Assembly: GCF_900110505.1 (NCBI RefSeq)
Contig: NZ_FODZ01000001.1
Location: forward strand, 667,861-731,860
Length of the DNA: 64,000 bases
Source: Luteibacter sp. UNC138MFCol5.1
Lineage (GTDB): Bacteria; Pseudomonadota; Gammaproteobacteria; Xanthomonadales; Rhodanobacteraceae
Reading direction: 5' to 3'
Shown: one piece after another, positions 43,809-51,804 of the stretch
Numbering within the stretch: position 1 is the first letter of the stretch
Layout of the letters: each line of letters starts with the position of its first letter
Notes under the pieces: generated by a model
Database searches by the model: none
What the model was told of the DNA's origin: nothing
Seen by the model: the letters and a program-made list of their open reading frames with translations, nothing else
Position numbers and translations under genes: made by a program

Positions 43809-44618
43809 TCAGGGCGTCGCGGGTGCGGCGGACGAGCCCGGCTCGTTCGTGTGCAGCCCTTCGATGAAGCTGGCGACGGCCGCCATGTCCTTGTCGCTGA
43901 GCTTCTGCGCGATCGTGATCATGATCTTCGCGTGGGGACCCGCCGCCGCTTCGTCGGCGTCGTGGAACGCCTTCAGCCGCGCCTCGACGTACGCGGCATG
44001 CTGGCTCGCGACCTGCGGGTAATGCGCGCCCGGGTTGCCGCGTCCATCGGGCCCGTGGCAGGCCATGCACGCGGGCACGCCGCGTGCCGCGTCGCCCATG
44101 CGGTAGAGGCTCTCGCCCTGCTTGACCAGCGCCTGGTCGGCGACGCCCGGCAGCGACGTCTTGCTCGCGAAATACGCGCCGATGTCGTGCATGTCCTGTT
44201 CGGACAGCGGGGCGGCGAACCCCGCCATGATCGGATTGTTGCGCTTGCCCGATTTGAAATCGGCCAGTTGCGCGGCGATGTACTGCTCGCTCTGGCCGGC
44301 GAGGCGCGGATACTGGGCATCGGTCGAATTGCCATCCGGCCCGTGGCAGGCGCCGCAAGCCGCGGCCTTGCCCTGGCCGGCCGTGGCGTCGCCCGGCTTC
44401 AGCGCGGCGGTGGCGCCACCCGGCGCGGGCGTCGTGGCGGCATCGGCGGTCGGCATGCCCGGTGTGGCGGGATCGGTCGCGGGATTCGCGCCCGGTTTCG
44501 CGGCGGTGGCGGCCGGCGCCGGCGCGGTGGCCGGTTTGGCGGGAGCGGCGGTCTGGGCCGCGGCTGCATGCATGACGAGCAACGCGGTGATGGCAGCGAC
44601 GGCGTGCCGAAACTTCAT
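43809..44618 (-). CDS. Dihaem cytochrome c4
   Basis: Periplasmic electron carrier, likely donor to a cytochrome oxidase. The 269-residue protein has a signal peptide (MKFRHAVAAITALLVMHAAA), an Ala/Pro-rich segment of about 50 residues, and two c-type haem sites: CGACH (88-92) and CMACH (184-188). Each half has a Met-ligand region, for example NPIMAGFAAPLSEQDM. Start ATG 44618 with GGAGAG upstream. The Pro/Ala linker is longer than in typical c4. The terminal oxidase operon lies 11 kb away and could be its partner. Confidence 0.9.
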   Translation of the reverse strand: MKFRHAVAAITALLVMHAAAAQTAAPAKPATAPAPAATAAKPGANPATDPATPGMPTADAATTPAPGGATAALKPGDATAGQGKAAACGACHGPDGNSTDAQYPRLAGQSEQYIAAQLADFKSGKRNNPIMAGFAAPLSEQDMHDIGAYFASKTSLPGVADQALVKQGESLYRMGDAARGVPACMACHGPDGRGNPGAHYPQVASQHAAYVEARLKAFHDADEAAAGPHAKIMITIAQKLSDKDMAAVASFIEGLHTNEPGSSAAPATP

Positions 44619-44792
44619 GAGTCTCTCCAAAAGGGGAACCTTCCAAGACCGGGCGCGCTCCCTGCCGCGCCGCATCCAATCGATTATGGGGGGCGTTGGA
44701 GAGCCCGGTCAAACCGTGCCGGTGCCCGGGCGGGCGGCCGAATCGCATACACTGCCGGGCCTTACGTTTCCGCTGCGCCGACGGCCTTTCCC

Positions 44793-45437
44793 ATGTCTTC
44801 GAATCCCCTGAACGGTGCCCGCTTCGTGCTGGCCGCGAACGAAATCACCCAGCTCCCGTACGACCAGGGCGCCGAGGTGGCCTTCGCCGGCCGCTCCAAC
44901 GCGGGCAAGTCGAGCGCGCTCAATGCGCTGACGGGGCACAACGGGCTCGCGCGCACGTCGAAGACGCCGGGGCGCACCCAGCTGATGGTGGTGTTCGACC
45001 TGCCGCCGCTGAAGATCGAGGGCGCGGCGCCCATCGACACGCGCCTGGTCGACCTCCCGGGATACGGCTACGCGAAAGTGCCCGAGGCCATGCGCAAGCA
45101 CTGGCGCGGCGAGATCGACGCGTACCTGAAGATGCGCCGCAGCCTGCGCGGCATCGTGCTCATCGTGGACATCCGCCATGAGCTGAAGGACTTCGACCGC
45201 ACGATGCTGGAGTTCTGCGCGGCGACGGAGCTCCCCTGCCACGTGCTGATGACCAAGGCCGACAAGGTCTCGCGTGGGCAGGCCTCGGCGGCGCTGGAGG
45301 CCCTCCGCAAGGATTTCCGCAAGAACGGCGTGCCCGGCACCGCGCAGATCTTTTCCTCGCCCTCGAAGATCGGTGTGGAGGAGGCGAGGGCGCGCATCGT
45401 CGAGCTGCTGCAGACGCCGCGCCCGCACGAGCTCTGA
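44793..45437 (+). CDS. engB: Ribosome biogenesis GTPase YihA/YsxC (EngB)
   Basis: GTPase needed for 50S subunit maturation. The 214-residue protein has the G motifs in order: GRSNAGKSSALNAL (G1), TSKTPGRTQLM (G2), VDLPGYGYAKVP (G3) and MTKADKV (G4), with FSSPSKIGVEEAR at the end as G5. Diverges from the cytochrome gene across 174 bases. A palindromic repeat follows its stop. Confidence 0.93.
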   Translation: MSSNPLNGARFVLAANEITQLPYDQGAEVAFAGRSNAGKSSALNALTGHNGLARTSKTPGRTQLMVVFDLPPLKIEGAAPIDTRLVDLPGYGYAKVPEAMRKHWRGEIDAYLKMRRSLRGIVLIVDIRHELKDFDRTMLEFCAATELPCHVLMTKADKVSRGQASAALEALRKDFRKNGVPGTAQIFSSPSKIGVEEARARIVELLQTPRPHEL

Positions 45438-45447
45438 GGCGGCGTGA

Positions 45448-45520
45448 ATCGCCGATACGATCGGCTCCCACCCTTCGGTAGGTGGCTACCGGAGGGGTGG
45501 GAGCCGATCGTATCGGCGAT
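45448..45520. repeat. Palindromic repeat (GGGAGCCGATCGTATCGGC type) at a convergent junction
   Basis: ATCGCCGATACGATCGGCTC...TTCGGTAG and its complement meet with a loop of about ten bases, giving a stem of about 33 bp. Located between the convergent engB and GAF protein genes, 11 bases after the engB stop and 16 before the GAF gene's stop. Confidence 0.93.
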
Positions 45521-45535
45521 GGCGCGCGCGCGTCG

Positions 45536-46027
45536 TCAGGCTTCCAGCGTGCGCATGAACACGGCGCAGAGCGCCTCCATGCCCTTGCGGTCCTCGTCGT
45601 CGAAGCGCGCGACCGACGGGCTGTCGACATCCCACACGCCGTACAGCGTGCCGTCGGCCTTGACCAGCGGCACCACGATCTCCGAGTTCGAGGCGGCGTC
45701 GCAGGCGATGTGTCCGGCGAATTCGTGGACGTCGCGCACGAGCTGCGTCTGCCGCGTCTGTGCCGCCGTACCGCACACGCCGCGGCCGATGGCGATGCGG
45801 ATGCAGGCCGGCTTGCCCTGGAAGGGGCCGACGACGAGCTCGGTGCCGTCGAACAGGTAGAAGCCCGCCCAGTTCAGGTCCGGCACGACGTCGTAGACGA
45901 GCGCGGCGAAATTCGCGGCGTTGGCGATCGCGTTCGTCTCGCCGTGCATCAGGCCCTCGGCCTGCTGGACGAGGTCCGCGTAGAGGGCGGCCTTGTCGTC
46001 GGTGGCGATGGCCCTGGCTTCGTACAT
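45536..46027 (-). CDS. GAF-domain free methionine-R-sulfoxide reductase
   Basis: Reduces free methionine-(R)-sulfoxide. The 163-residue single GAF domain has LNWAGFYLFDG, GRGVCGTAA with Cys85 and DVHEFAGHIACD with Cys109, the two conserved cysteines of fRMsr proteins; the third, variable Cys between them is absent (TRQTQLV). The C-terminal part WDVDSPSVARFDDED is also characteristic. ATG 46027 gives the family length; an upstream frame to 46258 is non-conserved. Divergent from bioD. Confidence 0.87.
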   Translation of the reverse strand: MYEARAIATDDKAALYADLVQQAEGLMHGETNAIANAANFAALVYDVVPDLNWAGFYLFDGTELVVGPFQGKPACIRIAIGRGVCGTAAQTRQTQLVRDVHEFAGHIACDAASNSEIVVPLVKADGTLYGVWDVDSPSVARFDDEDRKGMEALCAVFMRTLEA

Positions 46028-46100
46028 GACGGTTCCGGTGTTTCGATGGGGATGGGCCGTGTATGGTGCCACGTCCCCGTTCCCGCAAGGCCGCTCCCCG

Positions 46101-46772
46101 ATGTCGCGACACCTCTTCGTCGCCGGTACCGATACCGGCATCGGCAAGACCCACGGCGCGCAGGCGCTGATCCACGCCCTGCGCCGGTCCGGCGCGCGCG
46201 TCGCGGGCATGAAGCCCGTCGCCAGCGGCTCCGCCCGTACCCCCGACGGGCTGCGCAACGAGGACGCGCTCGCCCTGCAGGCCGCCAGTTCGCCCGTTCC
46301 TCCCTACGCGCTGGTGAATCCCATCGCGCTGGAGGAAGCCGTCGCCCCGCACCTCGCCGCGCTCCGCGAGGGCGTGGCGATCGGCTGGCCGCCGCTCGAC
46401 GACGCCTTCCACCGGCTCGGGCGGGACTACGACCGCGTCGTCGTCGAGGGGGTGGGTGGATGGCTGGTGCCGCTGGCGGAGGGGATGTCCGCGGAGGATC
46501 TGCCCCGGCGCTGGGACCTGCCCGTGGTCCTGGTCGTCGGCATCCGTCTCGGCTGCATCAGCCATGCGCGACTCACCGCCCGCGCGATCGAGGCGGAGGG
46601 CTGTCGGCTCGTCGGCTGGATCGCCAACCGCGTCGATCGCGACATGCCGCTGGCCGATGAGAACATCGCGACGCTCCGCGAATGCCTGCCAGCGCCATGC
46701 CTCGGCGTCCTGCCGCATGGGCTCGCTCCGGCCGACGCCGCGCGTCTGCTGAACATCGAGGCGCTGGCCTGA
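46101..46772 (+). CDS. bioD: Dethiobiotin synthetase
   Basis: ATP-dependent closing of the ureido ring in biotin synthesis. The 223-residue protein has FVAGTDTGIGKTHGAQAL with the P-loop, the catalytic Lys in VAGMKPVASG, and VVVEGVGGWLVPL. The frame reaches further upstream, but ATG 46101 begins directly at the conserved N-terminus. No other bio gene is near, so it lies apart from the usual bio cluster. Confidence 0.93.
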   Translation: MSRHLFVAGTDTGIGKTHGAQALIHALRRSGARVAGMKPVASGSARTPDGLRNEDALALQAASSPVPPYALVNPIALEEAVAPHLAALREGVAIGWPPLDDAFHRLGRDYDRVVVEGVGGWLVPLAEGMSAEDLPRRWDLPVVLVVGIRLGCISHARLTARAIEAEGCRLVGWIANRVDRDMPLADENIATLRECLPAPCLGVLPHGLAPADAARLLNIEALA

Positions 46773-46808
46773 CGGCCCCTTCACGCCCGCGCGAATAACT
46801 AGGAAACC

Positions 46809-47144
46809 ATGACGACCTACTTCCTTTCCGTAAAAGACATGGCGAAGGCCAAGGGCCCGGACCCGGACCTCTCGTTCGAAGGCATCGGCCCCGAAAAGCT
46901 CGCGTCTGACATCGCCGAGGCGATGCGAAGCGACGGCCTGTTCCAGCGCTGGCGCGCCAAACAGCCCGACCCCGACGAGGTCGATCCGAGCCTCGGCGTG
47001 ACGGATCCCGGCGCGAGCGCCAGAGGCGAGCTGTCGAACGACCGGAACGACGTGCAGCTGACGACCAGCCTGCCGATGCGGATCGTGAAGCACCGCCTCA
47101 ACCTGCTCATCGGCAGCAGCTGGGAACTGCGCGACACCAAATAA
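46809..47144 (+). CDS. Hypothetical small acidic protein
   Basis: A 111-residue protein, rich in Asp and Pro, no signal peptide or membrane helix. There is a segment DLFQRWRAKQPDPDEVDPS-like in its middle (residues about 42-62) and a basic C-terminal end (RIVKHRLNLLIGSSWEL). I do not recognise the family. Codon use fits its neighbours, and it lies 36 bases after bioD on the same strand with a weak AGGA at the start, so it is probably real. Confidence 0.6.
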   Translation: MTTYFLSVKDMAKAKGPDPDLSFEGIGPEKLASDIAEAMRSDGLFQRWRAKQPDPDEVDPSLGVTDPGASARGELSNDRNDVQLTTSLPMRIVKHRLNLLIGSSWELRDTK

Positions 47145-47186
47145 AACGCTAGAGTCGGGGCCTTTCACCCAGGGAACGCCCCCTCC

Positions 47187-49370
47187 ATGCCGAAGGTCCG
47201 CACGCTCGTGATCGCCACTTCGATCGCCCTCACCGCCGCCTGCTCGTCCTCGAACGACGCCGAGAAGACCGCCCCGGCCGCCGCCGGCACCGCGCCTGCC
47301 GCCGCCGCGACGGCCGCGTCCGCACCTGCCGCGCACGAGAATCCGTTGCTGACGGCGAGCACGCTGCCCTTCCAGGCGCCGCCGTTCGACAAGATCACCG
47401 ACGCCGACTACCAGCCGGCGATCGAAGAGGGAATGAAGCAGGAGATGGCGGAGATCGACGCCATCGCCAATTCGTCCGAAGAGCCGACGTTCGAGAACAC
47501 GATCGTGGCGATGGAGAAGTCGGGCGCCCTGCTCAGGCGCGCACGCGCCGCGTTCGACACCCTCTCCGGGGCGTATACGAACGACACGCTGCAGAAGGTC
47601 GAGGAGGCGGTTTCGCCGCAGCTCGCCGCCCACAGCGATGCGATTTCCCTCAACGACAAGCTCTTCAAGCGCGTCGAGGCGATCCACGACAAGCGCGATT
47701 CCCTCAACCTCGATCCGGAATCGGCTCGCCTCCTGCAGGTGACCTACGACAACTTCGTCCATGCCGGCGCCAGGCTCTCCGAGGCCGACAAGGCGAAGCT
47801 GAAGGACCTCAACAAGGAAGAGTCGACGCTCAGCACGAAGTTCACGCAGCAGCTGCTCGCCGCGACCAAGGCCGGCGCGCTCGTCGTGGACGATCGCAAG
47901 GCGCTCGATGGTCTCTCGGAGAGCGATATCGAGGCCGCGAGCGCGGCGGCCAAGGAGCGCAGCCTCGACGGCAAGTTCGTCATCCCGCTGCAGAACACCA
48001 CGCAGCAGCCGTCGCTGCAGTCGATGAACGACCGCGCCACGCGCGAGAAGCTGTTCAAGGCGTCGTGGGAGCGCGCGGAGCATGGCGACGCCAACGACAC
48101 CCGCGAACTCGTGTCGCGCATCGCCCAGCTGCGCGCCGACCGCGCCAAGCTGCTCGGCTTCGCGAACTACGCGGCCTGGAAGCTCGACGACCAGATGGCG
48201 AAGACGCCGGAGGCGGCCGAGAAGTTCATGGAGCGCCTCGTGCCCGCCGCCGTCGCGCGTGCGAAAGCCGAGTCGGCCGATATCCAGAAGGTGATCGACC
48301 AAGAGAAGGGCGGCTTCGAAGTACAGGCGTGGGACTGGGACCACTACGCCGAAAAGGTCCGCAAGGCGAAGTACGATCTCGACGAGGCGCAGGTGCGTCC
48401 GTACTTCGAGCTCGACAACGTGCTGCAGAACGGCGTGTTCTACGCGGCCAACCAGCTGTACGGCATCACGTTCAAGGAGCGCAAGGACATCCCGGTCTGG
48501 CAGCCCGACGTGCGCGTCTTCGAGGTCTTCGACAAGGACGGCAGCTCGATGGCGCTGTTCTACGCCGACTTCTTCAAGCGCGACAACAAGAACGGCGGCG
48601 CCTGGATGAGCAACCTCGTCGACCAGTCGAAGCTGCTCGGCAACAAGCCCGTGGTCTACAACGTCACGAACTTCACGAAGCCCGCGTCCGGCCAGCCGGC
48701 ACTGCTCTCGTTCGACGACGTGACCACCATGTTCCACGAGTTCGGGCATGCGCTGCACGGCATGTTCGCGAACAGCCAGTACCCCTCGCTGTCGGGCGCG
48801 AACACGGCGCGCGACTTCGTCGAGTTCCCGTCGCAGTTCAACGAGCAGTGGGCGTCCGACCCGAAGGTGTTCGCCAACTACGCCAAGCACTATCAGACGG
48901 GCGCGGCGATGCCCGCGGAGCTGGTGGCGAAGATCAAGAAGGCCGGTACGTTCAATCAGGGCTACGCGATGAGCGAGCTCATCTCGGCCGCGTTGCTCGA
49001 CATGCGCTGGCACATGCTCCCGGCGGGCGGCGCGAAGCAGGATGTCGACGCGTTCGAGGCCACCGCGCTCAAGGACGCCGGCTTCACGCTCGCGCAGGTG
49101 CCACCCCGTTACCGTTCGAGCTATTTCCAGCACATCTGGGGTAACGGCTACGCCGCTGGTTACTACGCGTACCTTTGGACGCAGATGCTCGACTCGGACG
49201 CCTTCCAGTGGTTCAAGGAACACGGCGGCCTGACGCGCGAGAACGGTCAGATCTTCCGCGACAAGATCCTCTCGCGCGGCAACACGGAAGACCTCGGCAA
49301 GCTCTATCGCGATTTCCGCGGCAAGGACCCGAGCATCGAGCCGATGCTCAAGGATCGCGGCCTGAAGTGA
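47187..49370 (+). CDS. dcp: M3-family dipeptidyl carboxypeptidase (Dcp-like), exported
   Basis: Zinc oligopeptidase that removes C-terminal dipeptides. The 727-residue product has a lipoprotein-like signal (MPKVRTLVIATSIALTAACS), an Ala-rich linker and then the family domain starting near NPLLTASTLPFQAPPFDKI. The zinc motif HEFGH is at residues 517-521 (TTMFHEFGHALHG), with the third ligand region further on, VEFPSQFNEQW. The family's length without the signal matches E. coli Dcp. Being exported, it would process peptides in the periplasm. A hairpin follows its stop. Confidence 0.92.
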   Translation: MPKVRTLVIATSIALTAACSSSNDAEKTAPAAAGTAPAAAATAASAPAAHENPLLTASTLPFQAPPFDKITDADYQPAIEEGMKQEMAEIDAIANSSEEPTFENTIVAMEKSGALLRRARAAFDTLSGAYTNDTLQKVEEAVSPQLAAHSDAISLNDKLFKRVEAIHDKRDSLNLDPESARLLQVTYDNFVHAGARLSEADKAKLKDLNKEESTLSTKFTQQLLAATKAGALVVDDRKALDGLSESDIEAASAAAKERSLDGKFVIPLQNTTQQPSLQSMNDRATREKLFKASWERAEHGDANDTRELVSRIAQLRADRAKLLGFANYAAWKLDDQMAKTPEAAEKFMERLVPAAVARAKAESADIQKVIDQEKGGFEVQAWDWDHYAEKVRKAKYDLDEAQVRPYFELDNVLQNGVFYAANQLYGITFKERKDIPVWQPDVRVFEVFDKDGSSMALFYADFFKRDNKNGGAWMSNLVDQSKLLGNKPVVYNVTNFTKPASGQPALLSFDDVTTMFHEFGHALHGMFANSQYPSLSGANTARDFVEFPSQFNEQWASDPKVFANYAKHYQTGAAMPAELVAKIKKAGTFNQGYAMSELISAALLDMRWHMLPAGGAKQDVDAFEATALKDAGFTLAQVPPRYRSSYFQHIWGNGYAAGYYAYLWTQMLDSDAFQWFKEHGGLTRENGQIFRDKILSRGNTEDLGKLYRDFRGKDPSIEPMLKDRGLK

Positions 49371-49379
49371 TCCGCCGGT

Positions 49380-49408
49380 GCGGTGTGGAGCGCAACGCTC
49401 CACACCGC
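49380..49408. terminator. Bidirectional hairpin between dcp and the paralogue cluster
   Basis: GCGGTGTGGAGCG, CAA loop, CGCTCCACACCGC: a 13-bp perfect stem nine bases after the dcp stop and eight bases before the end of the convergent gene. It lacks a long T run on either side. Confidence 0.75.
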
Positions 49409-49416
49409 CTGCCCGC

Positions 49417-50376
49417 TTAGCGGGTCTCGCAGATGCCCGTCGGCTGCGATCGCAGTTCGATCCTGCCGAACTTGAGATTGCCGCCCGTCCAGTGCAGACC
49501 CTGAAGTTCGGGTCCCGTGACGCGGAAGCACGCGCGGGTGTCGCCCTTCTTCACCTGCGTCGTGTGAACGGGCTCCATGACGCTGTTCTTCGTCTGCAGG
49601 AACGTCAGTGTGGCGTCGCTTTCGGCGGGCGCCGCGAGCGTGACCTCGACAGTGTCACGTCGGCACCTGAAGACGAAGTGCGCGTCGTTGCCGTCGGCCT
49701 GGTCGCCGGTCAGCATCTTGAAGCCAGTGGTCGGTTCGATGCCGACGAGCAGATGGCTGCTCGGTGCGATGATCGTGTCGCCGATGTCGCCACGGCCAGC
49801 CATGGAACCGAGAGGCAGCTGCGCGGGATCGACGATGGCGCACGCGTCGCCCTCGTCCGCCGTCTGGATCGACACGTTGTCGACATAGGCGCCGTCCCTG
49901 AGGTTCAGCAGAATGTCGTCGACCGTGCCGTGGTCGTTGCCATGCAGGCGCATGCGCACGCGCTGCTCGGTCGCGCGATGCTCCACACCGACGACGTCCC
50001 GTCGCGTCGCATCCCGCTCGAGCACGCTCGCCAGTGCGACGTCCGTCGGTGCGCCAGGCGGCAGCACCAGGGTGAAGGAAACCATCGGCTGCGGTCGCGC
50101 GAAGTGCAGGTTCAACGAGACCGACGAGCCATCGTCTGCCGCACCGACCGCGAGTCCGGAGGCGTATTCGTCGGGGTTCGGCACCGCTTTGATGATGGCC
50201 GTGGTGCCGTCGCGAGTGGACAGCGTGATGCCGGTGACGTTGACCACGTCGCCCGGAAGGACATGGCCGGGCCGGGCGTCGTCGAAAGTCTGGGTCGCGG
50301 CTGCCGCGAGGCTGTGAAGGGGAAAGAGTGCGAGCGCTGCGCACGGCAGGATCGCGAGGGGGCGGGGATGTCGCAT
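49417..50376 (-). CDS. Secreted protein of unknown function, full-length member of a local paralogue group (A)
   Basis: A 319-residue protein with a signal peptide (MRHPRPLAILPCAALALFPL, cleavage near AAAA). The mature part seems to be two beta-sandwich-like halves. The N-half (about 28-170) ends with LRDGAYVDNVSIQ and the C-half (about 175-319) ends with LHWTGGNLKFGRIELRS, both resembling the closing strands of jelly-roll, carbohydrate-binding-like domains. The N-half is related to the gene at 51212-51724 and the C-half to the gene at 50509-51102. The ribosome binding site is GGAGG, nine bases upstream, within a leader shared with its two relatives. Function unknown. Confidence 0.75.
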   Translation of the reverse strand: MRHPRPLAILPCAALALFPLHSLAAAATQTFDDARPGHVLPGDVVNVTGITLSTRDGTTAIIKAVPNPDEYASGLAVGAADDGSSVSLNLHFARPQPMVSFTLVLPPGAPTDVALASVLERDATRRDVVGVEHRATEQRVRMRLHGNDHGTVDDILLNLRDGAYVDNVSIQTADEGDACAIVDPAQLPLGSMAGRGDIGDTIIAPSSHLLVGIEPTTGFKMLTGDQADGNDAHFVFRCRRDTVEVTLAAPAESDATLTFLQTKNSVMEPVHTTQVKKGDTRACFRVTGPELQGLHWTGGNLKFGRIELRSQPTGICETR

Positions 50377-50388
50377 GGGGTCATTCCT

Positions 50389-50454
50389 CCCTGGAATGGT
50401 AGTTCGGCCTCAATGGCCGCGCGCATGATATCAGCGCGGTCTGCCATTCCCGGG
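50389..50454. promoter_or_regulatory. Inverted repeat upstream of paralogue A
   Basis: CCCTGGAATGG (50389-50399) and CCATTCCCGGG (50444-50454), one mismatch over 11 bp, spacer 44 bases. It includes the SD region of gene A and may form a structure that affects its translation or act as an operator. Weak evidence. Confidence 0.4.
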
Positions 50455-50508
50455 AGGTGTTGCGCGAATCGCGTCCGATTCCAACACAGAAGCGGCGTTG
50501 GCGTCAGG

Positions 50509-51102
50509 TCACGGGATCAGCGAGATCTTCGATATCTGCAGCATGCCGCCCCGCCAGGCGATGCCCTGCAATTCGTAGAGCGGCTCCGCGTGGAATTCGA
50601 ACGTGGTGCACAGGCTTCCCGACGCGTCGTTGCGGCTCGAGCGCGGGCGCTGGATGTTGAAGGTCTGCATTTCCTGCAGCAGGCAGTTGAGGAACGCGAG
50701 ATGCACGTCGGTCGCATCGCAGAGCGTTCGCACCGTGCAGCGGATCGTGGCGTACGCATGCCGGAAGATCAGCCGGCAGTCGTTTTCGCTGCGGTAGCAA
50801 CCCGTGAGCACGTTGCCCTCGTCGGTCTGCTCGATGATGGCGTCACGCTCGCCCGTCGCGATGACGAGGTGTTCGAGCGGATGGATGGTCCGCGCGGGGA
50901 TGATGCCGAGCTGGTCGTCGCCGAACAGCTGCTCGACCGGTTCGGGGCCGAGATCGCGGCGACCGTGCAGCAGTTCGCGGATTTCCGGATGTTCCCAGCC
51001 GCAGCTACGGCGCTGCATGTCCCGCATCGTCGCGCGCCGCTGGCGCGGCAGGATCGGCGGCACCTTCGCTGGCACACGCGTCACCGGTAGTGGCGTCCTC
51101 AC
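50509..51102 (-). CDS. Unknown protein related to the C-terminal half of paralogue A (B)
   Basis: A 197-residue protein. From about residue 60 it aligns with the C-half of gene A: the TIHPLEHLVIATGE region with APSSHLLVGIE, SENDCRLIFRHAYATI with DGNDAHFVFRCRRDTV, and the end ELQGIAWRGGMLQISKISL with ELQGLHWTGGNLKFGRIEL. It has no clear signal peptide; the first 35 residues are Arg/Pro-rich. I start at GTG 51102 because GGAGG lies eight bases upstream in a leader (CCACGGAGGGATGACC) 14/16 identical to that of gene A. An ATG at 51109 is out of frame and too close to that site. Could be a domain-loss duplicate; its export state is unclear. Confidence 0.62.
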   Translation of the reverse strand: MRTPLPVTRVPAKVPPILPRQRRATMRDMQRRSCGWEHPEIRELLHGRRDLGPEPVEQLFGDDQLGIIPARTIHPLEHLVIATGERDAIIEQTDEGNVLTGCYRSENDCRLIFRHAYATIRCTVRTLCDATDVHLAFLNCLLQEMQTFNIQRPRSSRNDASGSLCTTFEFHAEPLYELQGIAWRGGMLQISKISLIP

Positions 51103-51211
51103 TGGTCATCCCTCCGTGGTGATGGGCGCCATGTCCGTCGGCGCCGCCACAGCAAACCAACGCATGCCGTGTCACGCAATAGGCCTTAAGTTGTAGGCGT
51201 GGGGCGCGCGC

Positions 51212-51724
51212 CTAGCGCATCTCGATGTTGTCGATCTGGGCGCCATCGCGGAGGAGGATCACCATTTTCTCGATCGGCGCGCCGTCGGGGGTGCTCAGTC
51301 CGATGCGCTGGCGCATGTCGTTCGCACCGTGCCGCAGGCCGACCGTCCATGCGTGTTCGTTGCCCCGTCCATACGCCATGACGACGGTTTCGGCGGACGA
51401 CGATGCGGAACCAGGAAGGACGATGCCAAGATCGACGCGCTTCCACGTTTGCGGGTAGTGGAAATAGATGGCGACGGTGGCGATCGGTGCGCCTTCGGGC
51501 ATGCCGATCGCCATGCCCGACGCGATGTCGTCGCCATCAGCGACGGCGACGATGGCGGCCGGCTTGCCGCCCAGCGGCGTTTCGATGCGGAAGTCCGGCA
51601 GCGTGATCTGTTCACCGATGGCGATGGTCTGCGCGGTGAGGCTGTCGAAGCCTTCGATGGCCGCGGGCGAGACGCTGGGCGGGATGCCGGTGAAGGTCGC
51701 GGCGGCGAGAATGATGGGGTACAT
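51212..51724 (-). CDS. Unknown secreted protein related to the N-terminal half of paralogue A (C)
   Basis: A 170-residue protein with a short signal-like N-terminus (MYPIILAAATFTGIP). It matches the N-half of gene A: EGFDSLTAQ with TFDDARPG, DDIASGMAIGMPEGAP with DEYASGLAVGAADDGS, VDLGIVLPGSAS with FTLVLPPGAP, and the end MVILLRDGAQIDNIEM with ILLNLRDGAYVDNVSI. It stops where A's first half stops. Its SD leader CCAGGGAGGAA is identical to that of A. It is first in the C-B-A order, starting 35 bases after the putA terminator hairpin. Confidence 0.7.
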   Translation of the reverse strand: MYPIILAAATFTGIPPSVSPAAIEGFDSLTAQTIAIGEQITLPDFRIETPLGGKPAAIVAVADGDDIASGMAIGMPEGAPIATVAIYFHYPQTWKRVDLGIVLPGSASSSAETVVMAYGRGNEHAWTVGLRHGANDMRQRIGLSTPDGAPIEKMVILLRDGAQIDNIEMR

Positions 51725-51758
51725 GGCGGTTCCTCCCTGGAAGCCGTGGGCATGGGAC

Positions 51759-51796
51759 GCCGGGCCGGCACCCGCCGAAGCGGGAACCGGCCCGGC
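51759..51796 (-). terminator. putA terminator hairpin
   Basis: GCCGGGCCGG (51759-51768) and CCGGCCCGGC (51787-51796), with an inner stem CCCGC/GCGGG around a CGAA loop. It lies nine bases after the putA stop and just ahead of the paralogue cluster, so that cluster needs its own promoter or partial read-through. Confidence 0.75.
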
Positions 51797-51804
51797 CGAC
51801 GGCG

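Noticed and set aside
45486..49403. 1305-codon minus-strand frame
   Set aside because: It runs across bioD and dcp on the other strand and a known GAF gene in another frame. Its composition is Arg/Glu/Val-rich with no recognisable motif.
50389..51102. Reading genes B and C as one frameshifted pseudogene
   Set aside because: B has its own well-placed GGAGG and GTG in a leader like that of A, and C ends cleanly at the domain border. Two separate genes fit better, although a pseudogene cannot be excluded.
51075..51109. Short ATG frame at 51109 as start of gene B
   Set aside because: It stops after 34 codons and the GGAGG site abuts the ATG with one base or less; the GTG at 51102 has correct spacing and leads into the conserved domain.
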